Source of the DNA: Lachnospiraceae bacterium
Lineage (GTDB): Bacteria > Bacillota > Clostridia > Lachnospirales > Lachnospiraceae
NCBI GenBank assembly: GCA_009774585.1
Contig: VSOA01000253.1
Location: forward strand, 1 to 5,590
Length of the DNA: 5,590 bases
Reading direction: 5' to 3'
The notes under the pieces were generated by a model. It made no database searches. It saw nothing but the letters and a program-made list of their open reading frames with translations, and had not been told where the DNA came from. This document shows positions 1 to 5,059 of this stretch, one piece after another; within the stretch, counting starts at the first letter, position 1; every line of letters starts with the position of its first letter. The position numbers and the translations under genes were made by a program.

Positions 1-11
1 ACACTATGTTA

Positions 12-52
12 TGGAAGAAAGAAAAACTCCCACAAAAAAGCGGGGGTTTTTC
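12..52 (-). terminator. Rho-independent terminator of the tRNA-Val/tRNA-Met unit
   Basis: Read on the minus strand, a 12-bp stem (arms 40-51 and 22-33) encloses a loop of six U residues. It contains one C/A mismatch and one G-U wobble. It is followed by a run of five U and further U-rich sequence (UUUCUU) toward position 12. It lies 43 bases beyond the 3' end of the tRNA-Met gene and fits as the end of the tRNA transcript. The arms also start and end with A5/T5, so the hairpin could terminate plus-strand transcription too. The longer U tract on the minus side favours the tRNA direction. Confidence 0.8.
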
Positions 53-94
53 AGTGTCCTCTAAAATCAAGGCTTTCCGCACTCTTAAAGGTAA

Positions 95-168
95 TAGCGA
101 GAGGGGGACTTGAACCCTCGACACTACGGGTATGAACCGTATGCTCTAGCCAGCTGAGCTATCTCGCC
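95..168 (-). tRNA. tRNA-Met(CAT), elongator type
   Basis: The reverse complement folds as a complete cloverleaf. It has a 7-bp acceptor stem starting GGCGAGA, a D arm with AGCTCAGCTGGCTAGAGC, an anticodon stem TACGG/CCGTA with loop TTCATAC, and a T arm with GGTTCAAGTCC. The anticodon CAT is at 132-134. The G1-U72 closing pair and the 3' end GCTA resemble Firmicute elongator tRNA-Met. The three stacked G-C pairs at the base of the anticodon stem that mark initiator tRNA are absent. A lysidine-type tRNA-Ile(CAT) cannot be formally excluded by anticodon alone, but the body matches Met. The discriminator is A and no CCA is encoded, so CCA must be added by the nucleotidyltransferase. It is the second gene of a two-tRNA transcript. 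Confidence 0.95.
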
Positions 169-183
169 ATATTCATTTATAAA

Positions 184-202
184 GGATATCCGACAGATAC
201 CC
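184..202 (-). other. Hairpin in the spacer between the two tRNAs
   Basis: In the 41-nt spacer of the tRNA transcript, GGGUAUC and GAUAUCC pair over 7 bp (one G-U) around the loop UGUCG. There is no U tract, so it is not a terminator. Inference: it may present the spacer to processing nucleases that separate the two tRNAs. It could be a chance helix. Confidence 0.4.
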
Positions 203-209
203 AATTAAG

Positions 210-282
210 TGGGGCCTATAGGGCTCGAACCTATGACCCTCTGCTTGTAAGGCAGATGCTCTCCCAGCTGAGCTAAGACCCC
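210..282 (-). tRNA. tRNA-Val(TAC)
   Basis: The reverse complement gives a full cloverleaf. It has acceptor stem GGGGTCT/AGGCCCC, a D arm with AGCTCAGCTGGGAGAGC, anticodon stem TCTGC/GCAGA with loop CTTACAA, and a T arm with GGTTCGAGCC. The anticodon TAC is at 247-249 and reads valine codons. The discriminator is A and the next bases are CTT, so CCA is not encoded. It is the promoter-proximal gene of the pair, and tRNA-Met follows after 41 nt. Confidence 0.96.
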
Positions 283-290
283 GTTTATGC

Positions 291-312
291 GCGGGTCACT
301 TACGCAACCCGC
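291..312 (-). other. Hairpin at the 5' end of the tRNA transcript
   Basis: GCGGGT and ACCCGC form a perfect 6-bp inverted repeat with a 10-nt loop. Counting about 7 nt from the -10 box at 319-324, transcription should start at about 311-313. The primary transcript would therefore begin almost exactly with this stem, 8 nt before the tRNA-Val 5' end. Inference: a 5'-terminal stem could protect the precursor or affect 5' processing by RNase P. Confidence 0.45.
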
Positions 313-318
313 TTTGCT

Positions 319-348
319 AGTATACAATTTATTGTAACAGCTTGTCAA
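319..348 (-). promoter_or_regulatory. Sigma-A-type promoter of the tRNA unit
   Basis: On the minus strand there is a perfect -35 TTGACA (343-348), an 18-nt spacer and a -10 TATACT (319-324), 5 of 6 to consensus. The position, about 36 bases upstream of tRNA-Val, and the near-consensus strength fit a stable-RNA promoter. It begins 38 bases past the anti-sigma stop codon. No GC-rich terminator separates the two, so readthrough from the upstream operon may add to tRNA transcription. Confidence 0.85.
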
Positions 349-386
349 GTAGTTTCATGAAAAACTTTGTAAAAATTTTGGCTCTG

Positions 387-1346
387 CTATTCAGCTTTCA
401 GAATTTCTTCCGCCATATCCAGCATTTCCTCCGCGCTCATGCCAAGGTCGCTTCCCGACAGATAATAAGCGATTCCGTCCTTTTCCCAGCTTACAACCAG
501 CCTCTGTCTGATGCAAATATCGTCCGCACCCGTAATCACATAATCCTGCGTATCATCTATTGTTGCGGTAACAGTACCGTCCTGAGAAACAATATAGCTT
601 CCCTGTTTTATTTCCTCTGCTCCCATTGTCTCCGCATCTTTGCCACCCGCGACTGTCTGCTCAGACATTGTTCCATCCTCTTGTACCACTGTGACTGACT
701 TATAGATAATATTGTAATCATCCCTCTGCTCGTTGATCTTATCTTCTTCTGTCAGTTCATAAGAATCCGGAACCATTTTGTCCGTATACTCATCACACCG
801 CAGCGTGATATCTCCGCATGTTCTTACGGCGTCCGGCTCCTTGGACGTCATGCCGTCTACAACGTTTTCCGCCTTTTTATTGGCGCTTAAATCAATTACC
901 TTTCCTTCCTTACGGTATCTGACATCTATCATCGGAACGCTGTAAGTCTTACCGGTCTCTTCGGTATAAGCGTCAATGCTTTCAACGCTTACACCGTCAA
1001 AAACATAGCCGTTTGCAAACTGCTCCACACTGTCCACCGCATATCCCAGCTTTTGTTCCGCCTTTAACATATCCTGATAATCCGTATATTGCGGCTCGAA
1101 GCCGCTACTGCTGACAAAGTAAGACGCTCCGCCAGCAAATACGGTGATGCCGGATATGAGCAGACAGGCTGCCGCCACACCGATACACATTTTCTTTGCA
1201 CTCATATGCTTCATAGAATTTTCCTCCTGTTTCTTACTGATTACCTCATCAATTCTGGATTTCAATCCTTCCGAAGCTGAAATATCACTACATTCCTTCT
1301 GTAAGGCAGTTCTGATACGACTGCCAAAATCCTCTTCCGCACGCAT
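387..1346 (-). CDS. Membrane-anchored anti-sigma factor (DUF4367-like C-terminus)
   Basis: This 319-residue protein is probably the anti-sigma partner of the ECF sigma factor encoded 33 bp upstream in the same operon. Residues 1-50 are charged and cytoplasmic in character, with the pattern SDISAS-LKSRIDEVISKKQEE. Residues about 53-72 (MCIGVAAACLLISGITVFAG) form one transmembrane helix preceded by KK, so the N-terminus is predicted inside and the rest outside. The outer part holds an EQFANGYVFDG segment (about 108-118). It ends in W-KDG-AYYLSG followed by MSAEEMLDMAEEIL, resembling the end of DUF4367-type domains. There is no HxxxCxxC zinc motif, so it is not a ZAS anti-sigma factor. The ATG has an excellent Shine-Dalgarno, AGGAGG at 1353-1358 with 6-nt spacing. 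The family is recognised by layout, and the signal it senses is unknown. Confidence 0.8.
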   Translation of the reverse strand: MRAEEDFGSRIRTALQKECSDISASEGLKSRIDEVISKKQEENSMKHMSAKKMCIGVAAACLLISGITVFAGGASYFVSSSGFEPQYTDYQDMLKAEQKLGYAVDSVEQFANGYVFDGVSVESIDAYTEETGKTYSVPMIDVRYRKEGKVIDLSANKKAENVVDGMTSKEPDAVRTCGDITLRCDEYTDKMVPDSYELTEEDKINEQRDDYNIIYKSVTVVQEDGTMSEQTVAGGKDAETMGAEEIKQGSYIVSQDGTVTATIDDTQDYVITGADDICIRQRLVVSWEKDGIAYYLSGSDLGMSAEEMLDMAEEILKAE

Positions 1347-1379
1347 ATGACTCCTCCTTCCTCATTCGAGGTTTTCAGG

Positions 1380-1934
1380 TTACTCTATTTTCTCTTTCAA
1401 ATTTACTTGCAGCCGCCGTCTTGCGGTGTGCAGTCTGGATTTCACCGTTCCCTCCATCAGACCGAGTACTCCCGCAATCTCTTTGACTGAAAAGCAATTG
1501 TAATAATATAATATAACAACCGTTCTCATTTTAATGGGAAGCGCTCTCACTGCCTCGGAAATCATTTCAGCCTCTTCCAGTTGTATTGTCTTGTCGAGAG
1601 GAGAAGGGTTCGTCCGGTTTTCCATTCTCAAAACGGTATCGTCATCCGGAATTTCACGCTTACGTTTCTTCGCCACCCGATAAGCTGTCCGTACAAGAAT
1701 CTGCATCATCCACGACTGAAATCCGCTGTCATTTTGAAGCGCATGCACATGTGTCCAGACCTTCACAAAAGTTTCCTGTACCACGTCTTCGCTATCCGCC
1801 TGATTACCTGTGATCAGATATGCCGTATGGATTGCCATATTCTTGTATTTTCCGTACAGTTTATCGAAGGCTTCCTTACTTCCTTCTTTCAATTGCTTCA
1901 CCAGAGTCTCTTCCGTCAGAACTTCTTCTTTCAA
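1380..1934 (-). CDS. ECF-type RNA polymerase sigma factor, TTG start
   Basis: This alternative sigma factor would direct RNA polymerase to a stress or envelope regulon and be held by the membrane anti-sigma factor encoded next. From the TTG start it has 184 residues, normal for ECF factors. Region 2 begins at LVKQLKEGSKEAFDKLYGKY and contains DSEDVVQETFVKVW (about 47-60), the -10-binding part. Region 4 (about 132-175) has LPIKMRTVVILYYYNCFSVKEIAGVLG followed by the recognition-helix segment EGTVKSRLHTARRRL. Regions 1 and 3 are absent, as expected for the class. Start choice: TTG at 1932-1934 has AGGAGAG (1943-1949) 8 nt upstream. The ATG at 1950-1952 abuts that site and has no good site of its own. 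A GTG at 2036 lies inside the argS terminator. No confident sigma-A promoter is visible in 1935-2010. An 8-bp palindrome GGTGCACC at 1959-1966 lies just upstream. Confidence 0.88.
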   Translation of the reverse strand: MKEEVLTEETLVKQLKEGSKEAFDKLYGKYKNMAIHTAYLITGNQADSEDVVQETFVKVWTHVHALQNDSGFQSWMMQILVRTAYRVAKKRKREIPDDDTVLRMENRTNPSPLDKTIQLEEAEMISEAVRALPIKMRTVVILYYYNCFSVKEIAGVLGLMEGTVKSRLHTARRRLQVNLKEKIE

Positions 1935-2010
1935 AACTGTTTCTCTCCTCATCTTTTCGGTGCACCTAAATATAAGAGTCAACATATGGCATTTTGGTTC
2001 ATTTTCTCTC

Positions 2011-2053
2011 AAAAAAAAGGAACGCTCTCCCGACACTCCCGGTAAAACGTTCC
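2011..2053 (-). terminator. Rho-independent terminator of argS
   Basis: On the minus strand, GGAACG (2048-2053) pairs with CGTTCC (2019-2024). The stem continues inward through U-A and U-G pairs, an A/G mismatch and CCG/CGG to a 7-nt loop. Eight consecutive U residues follow (2011-2018). It starts 22 bases after the argS stop codon. It isolates argS from the sigma-factor operon downstream and overlaps the 5' end of the longest possible sigma-factor frame, which argues against that long start. Confidence 0.93.
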
Positions 2054-2075
2054 GTTCATAATATTTCTGTTGTTA

Positions 2076-3857
2076 TTACATTCTCTCAGGCGCTGAAAAA
2101 CCGAGTAAGTCAATGCAAGTTTCCAAAATATCTCTGGTCAATATGAGCAATGCAATCCAACCGGATTTCTTCTGCACATCCTCCTCCGTGAGAATTTTTG
2201 TCTCATGGTAAAAATGGTTAAACGCATTCGCCAAATCATAGATATATGCGCATATCCTATGAGGTGCAATCTCCTCACATGCTCCTTCTATCATGGCATT
2301 AAACTTCGCCACTTCAAGCATCAGACTCTTCTCGGAATCATTGACTGCGTTTTCAATGACTGTGTTGGTCAACGTTCCTCCCTGTTCTGCATACTTACCC
2401 AAAATTGACTTAATCCGTACAATCGTATAGAGAATATACGGACCGGTATCTCCCTCGAAAGAGGTAAATCTGTCCATATCGAAGATATAATCTTTGGAAG
2501 CCTGATTCGATAAATCGCCGTACTTGATCGCCGCCAGCCCTACGACCTTCGCCGTCTCCTCTGCTTCCTTTTCGTCCACTTCATATCCCTTCGTCTCGGC
2601 ATTCTCCCTAATCTTACGAATCATTTCTTCATTAATTTCATGAATCAGGTTCTCCAGACGCATAACGCCGCCTTCCCTTGTCTTAAAAGGCTTACCGTCC
2701 TTGCCGTTCATGGTGCCGAAGCCGATATGCACAAGTTCCGTATCCGCATCGACCAGCCCGGTCTTTCTTGCACAGCGGAAGACCTGCTCAAAATAGAGTT
2801 CCTGACGCTTGTCGGTCAGATAAATCAGCTTATCCGGATGATGCTGCTCCATTCGGTCCATAATCGTCGCCAAATCAGTGGTATTATATAAAGAAGCGCC
2901 GTCTGATTTCAGAATCATGCAAGGCGGTACTTCTTTCGTGTCCGTTTCCTCCTTCACGTCCACCACAAGCGCGCCGTCGCTCTCATAGGCGTAGCCGCCT
3001 TTCTTCATAGCTTCTACCATACCGGGAATGATATCATGCACGTCAGACTCGCCTTTCCATAAGTCAAACGCAACATTTAAGTTCTCATAATTTTTCTTTA
3101 AGTCCGTCACAGATACATCGATAATGTGATTCCACAGCGCACGGTAACCGCGGACACCGCTCTGCAGCTTGTAAGTTGCCTCCATCGCATCGGCTTTATA
3201 CGTTTCATCCTCTTTAGATTTCGCACTCGCCGTAGGATAGATCTCTTCCAGCTCAGATATGGTAAACGGCGCTTCCTCTGGATATTCTCCCTCATAGGAA
3301 GCATCAAAATAAATCAAATCCGGCTGTCTCTTCTGGAGCTCCGTAATAATCAGCCCCATCTGCAGCCCCCAGTCGCCTAAATGAATATCTCCAATGATAT
3401 CATGTCCGGCATAACGGCAGATTCTCTTGATACTCTCGCCGATAATGGCGGACCGCAGATGTCCCACATGAAGCGGCTTCGCCACATTGGGACCGCCGTA
3501 GTCGATGATGATCTTCTTCGCCTGACCCGGCATTTTCAGACCAAACTTCTCGCTCTCACGCATTTTCCGAAGGTAATCCCTGACAAACTCTTCCTTCACT
3601 TTCATATTCAGGAATCCCGGCGCTGCTGCCGACACTTCCGCAAGCACGTCGCTTGCGTCCAGTTTCTCCGCTACTTCCTGCGCAATCATAAGCGGCGCTT
3701 TGTGATACTTCTTCGCCCCTGCCATAGCGCCGTTGCACTGGTACTCACACAAGTCCGGTCGGTTAGATATCGTGACTCTTCCGAGTTGTGCGTCATATCC
3801 TGCTGCCTCAAACGCTTTCTGTACTTCCTCCGAAATCAAATCCAATATTTTCTGCAT
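2076..3857 (-). CDS. argS: Arginyl-tRNA synthetase (ArgRS, class I)
   Basis: ArgRS attaches arginine to tRNA-Arg using ATP in the cytoplasm. From the chosen start it has 593 residues, full length for the family. An N-terminal additional domain (about 4-90) contains SNRPDLCEYQCNGAM, typical of ArgRS tRNA D-loop recognition. The catalytic Rossmann fold opens with GPNVAKPLHVGHLRS (122-136), the HIGH signature. The second signature is the ArgRS-type replacement of KMSKS, KDGKPFKTREGG (about 386-397). The C-terminal DALR-type anticodon-binding helices start near DTGPYILYT (about 470) and end in the family-typical LGFSAPERM. Start choice: ATG at 3855-3857 gives MQKILDLISEEV, which looks like usual N-termini. 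The two ATGs at 3891-3896 lie in a promoter-like -10 box and lack a ribosome site. None of the candidate starts has a strong Shine-Dalgarno. No T-box leader is present. Confidence 0.97.
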   Translation of the reverse strand: MQKILDLISEEVQKAFEAAGYDAQLGRVTISNRPDLCEYQCNGAMAGAKKYHKAPLMIAQEVAEKLDASDVLAEVSAAAPGFLNMKVKEEFVRDYLRKMRESEKFGLKMPGQAKKIIIDYGGPNVAKPLHVGHLRSAIIGESIKRICRYAGHDIIGDIHLGDWGLQMGLIITELQKRQPDLIYFDASYEGEYPEEAPFTISELEEIYPTASAKSKEDETYKADAMEATYKLQSGVRGYRALWNHIIDVSVTDLKKNYENLNVAFDLWKGESDVHDIIPGMVEAMKKGGYAYESDGALVVDVKEETDTKEVPPCMILKSDGASLYNTTDLATIMDRMEQHHPDKLIYLTDKRQELYFEQVFRCARKTGLVDADTELVHIGFGTMNGKDGKPFKTREGGVMRLENLIHEINEEMIRKIRENAETKGYEVDEKEAEETAKVVGLAAIKYGDLSNQASKDYIFDMDRFTSFEGDTGPYILYTIVRIKSILGKYAEQGGTLTNTVIENAVNDSEKSLMLEVAKFNAMIEGACEEIAPHRICAYIYDLANAFNHFYHETKILTEEDVQKKSGWIALLILTRDILETCIDLLGFSAPERM

Positions 3858-3891
3858 TGTTCTTTCCATGCCTTTCTTCTTCGTATTTTCC

Positions 3892-3921
3892 ATCATATCA
3901 TCACGTAAAATGTCGCGTCAA
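3892..3921 (-). promoter_or_regulatory. Probable promoter of argS
   Basis: On the minus strand, -35 TTGACG (3916-3921), an 18-nt spacer and -10 TATGAT (3892-3897) each match the sigma-A consensus at 5 of 6 positions. Transcription would start near 3885, downstream of the first two ATG codons of the longest argS frame. That supports the internal start at 3857 with a leader of about 28 nt. Cotranscription from queH, whose stop is at 3953 with no terminator in between, is also possible. Confidence 0.55.
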
Positions 3922-3952
3922 GAAGATTTCGTCCTGCTGTCAATGCACCTGC

Positions 3953-4627
3953 CTACCGCCGCGAATACACGCATCCACAGTAGTCCTGCCTATACAGTTC
4001 ATACTCCCTCGACAGTTCTATCGACCTCTTATAGCCGTCCCTTTTCTTAAAATCCGAAGGAAGCCATAAGATATTGTACTCTTGCGCAAGCCGTTCCCCG
4101 ATTTCATTAAGCTTCGCAGCGTTTTTAAGCGGACTGATGGACAATGTGGTCGTAAAATAGTCATAACTTCCCGCCTTCGCCCATTTTGCCGTCTCGTTCA
4201 GTCTGAGCGCATAGCAGGCAAAACACCGCTCCCCGCCTTCCGGACACTGTTCCAACCCTCTGACAACCTCAAAGAAACGCTCCGGCTCATGGTCGCCCTC
4301 AATAATTTTAATGGAATAATCCCTGCATGTCTTCGCCATCGTGGTCATCGGTTCCCTACCGCACCCATTCATGCGCCTCTCTGTCTCTTCGTTATATGCC
4401 GCAATCAGCCGCTTCTGCTCCGCCACGCGCTTACGGTATTCCTCATCTTCGGTAATATTCGGATTATAGTAAAATACCGTAATCTGGAAATAGCTGCGCA
4501 GATATTCTAACACGTAACTGCTGCAGGGCGCACAGCAGCTATGCAGAAACAGTGTCGGCGCGCACTTATCTTCCACACCGATTTTTTCTATGATTTTGTC
4601 CAGTTCTTTCTGATAATTTCTGTTCAT
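3953..4627 (-). CDS. queH: Epoxyqueuosine reductase QueH
   Basis: QueH (formerly DUF208) reduces epoxyqueuosine to queuosine in tRNAs with GUN anticodons (Asp, Asn, His, Tyr). It is the non-orthologous replacement of the cobalamin-dependent QueG. The 224-residue protein shows the family signatures in order: LHSCCAPCSSYVLEYL with the adjacent cysteines 31-32 and C35, YYNPNI then EEYRKR (about 54-67), GGERCFACYALRL with C135 and C138, TTTLSISPLKN, LPSDFKKRDGY (about 189-199), and the C-terminal CGC at 217-219. These cysteines fit the iron-sulfur/iron site known for the family. Start choice: ATG at 4625-4627 gives MNRNYQKELDKI, typical of the family. A GTG at 4675 and an ATG at 4663 would add 16 or 12 residues that look non-conserved, and no candidate has a strong ribosome site. 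argS follows 56 bp downstream of the longest argS frame (95 bp from its preferred start), possibly in one transcript. Confidence 0.93.
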   Translation of the reverse strand: MNRNYQKELDKIIEKIGVEDKCAPTLFLHSCCAPCSSYVLEYLRSYFQITVFYYNPNITEDEEYRKRVAEQKRLIAAYNEETERRMNGCGREPMTTMAKTCRDYSIKIIEGDHEPERFFEVVRGLEQCPEGGERCFACYALRLNETAKWAKAGSYDYFTTTLSISPLKNAAKLNEIGERLAQEYNILWLPSDFKKRDGYKRSIELSREYELYRQDYCGCVYSRR

Positions 4628-4710
4628 GTTTATACCAGTTACGCTCGCTTGAGTCAGACTCATATTATATTCCACTGCCGTCCAACATTCATTTTATCTC
4701 ATATTCACTT

Positions 4711-4738
4711 ATAATACAACTTCAAACACTGTTGGCAA
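4711..4738 (-). promoter_or_regulatory. Candidate promoter of queH
   Basis: On the minus strand, TTGCCA (4733-4738), a 16-nt spacer and TATTAT (4711-4716) each match consensus at 5 of 6 positions. Predicted initiation near 4704 would leave a leader of about 77 nt to the preferred queH start, or about 29 nt to the GTG at 4675. The surrounding sequence is AT-rich, so chance matches are likely. Confidence 0.45.
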
Positions 4739-4804
4739 ATATTTCTCACAGTCTATTCGCCAAGCCGCCAAAACATTTCACAAAAACGTTCCCGCAAAAA
4801 ATCC

Positions 4805-4833
4805 TTGTCAAATCATTGCCGACAATATATAAT
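4805..4833 (+). promoter_or_regulatory. Strong sigma-A-type promoter for the Rpn-family gene
   Basis: TTGTCA (4805-4810), 17-nt spacer, TATAAT (4828-4833): 5 of 6 and 6 of 6 matches at optimal spacing. Initiation is expected near 4840, which leaves a leader of about 220 nt before the start codon at 5060. No other comparably good plus-strand promoter was seen closer to the gene. Confidence 0.75.
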
Positions 4834-4843
4834 GAACTAAATC

Positions 4844-4866
4844 GTACAAACATTTTCTTATTGTAC
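4844..4866. repeat. Inverted repeat GTACAA-N11-TTGTAC next to the promoter
   Basis: The two 6-bp arms (4844-4849 and 4861-4866) are exact inverted copies. The centre lies about 20 bp downstream of the -10 box, just past the expected start of transcription. It could be a repressor operator or a weak first stem of the leader RNA. The length is short enough that chance is possible. Confidence 0.4.
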
Positions 4867-4873
4867 ATCTTAG

Positions 4874-4914
4874 TATTCCATCAGGAATAGCAGCCGTATT
4901 TTCTGATACAGGCT
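4874..4914 (+). other. Two consecutive hairpins in the nuclease leader
   Basis: The first hairpin is TATTCC-ATCA-GGAATA (4874-4889), a perfect 6-bp stem with a 4-nt loop. Three bases on, the second pairs AGCCGTAT (4892-4899) with ATAC-a-GGCT (4906-4914), 8 bp with one bulged A and the loop TTTCTG. No U tract follows either hairpin, so they are not simple terminators. Confidence 0.5.
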
Positions 4915-4935
4915 ATGTAATCCCAAACATATAAA

Positions 4936-5047
4936 CCGGGCAGAAGGCAGTTGTTTCAACAATGATTTGTTTGACCGAAACATACATAATACCGTTTTTA
5001 TGTCATCAACGCTTCTACGATTCGTACATCCTGCTTTGTCTGTCCGG
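4936..5047 (+). other. Long-range helix closing a leader RNA domain before the ribosome site
   Basis: CCGGGCAGAAGGCAG (4936-4950) can pair with CTGCTTT (5031-5037) and CTGTCCGG (5040-5047). This gives 15 bp with two G-U pairs and a 2-nt bulge at 5038-5039. Inside are two smaller hairpins: CAACAA/TTGTTTG (4957-4973, one bulge) and ACATAA/TTATGT (4984-5003). The helix ends 3 nt before GGAG of the Shine-Dalgarno (AAAGGAG, 5048-5054), so folding could change access to it. The pairing is seen in the sequence; a regulatory role is inference. Confidence 0.5.
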
Positions 5048-5059
5048 AAAGGAGACTCT

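Larger units (their letters stand above)
4676..5059. other. Divergent intergenic region between queH and the nuclease gene
   Basis: This stretch of about 380 bases holds no supported protein gene. The left part (4676-4800) is AT-rich and contains the candidate queH promoter. The middle contains a strong plus-strand promoter (4805-4833). The right part (about 4840-5059) is a long leader for the nuclease gene, with several inverted repeats and a long-range pairing. No rho-independent terminator, tRNA or insertion-sequence terminal repeat was recognised. Confidence 0.75.

Noticed and set aside
95..168. Initiator tRNA-fMet or lysidine tRNA-Ile(CAT)
   Set aside because: The anticodon stem is TACGG/CCGTA without the initiator GGG/CCC pairs. 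The body and G1-U72 match Firmicute elongator tRNA-Met better than tRNA-Ile2.
350..386. Terminator for the sigma/anti-sigma operon
   Set aside because: The stretch after the anti-sigma stop has A/T runs but no GC-rich stem. The only helix is a weak AAAATTTT-type palindrome.
1581..2045. Plus-strand open frame of 154 codons
   Set aside because: It is antisense to the ECF sigma-factor gene and the argS terminator, with no ribosome site or domain resemblance.
3381..3908. Plus-strand open frame of 175 codons
   Set aside because: It is entirely antisense to argS and has the His/Arg/Cys/Leu-rich composition typical of the reverse of a real gene.
3897..3952. T-box or other amino-acid-responsive leader for argS
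   Set aside because: Only about 56-95 bases separate queH and argS. There is no T-box sequence, specifier stem or terminator.
4082..4510. Plus-strand open frame of 142 codons
   Set aside because: It is antisense to queH, whose conserved cysteine motifs are on the other strand.
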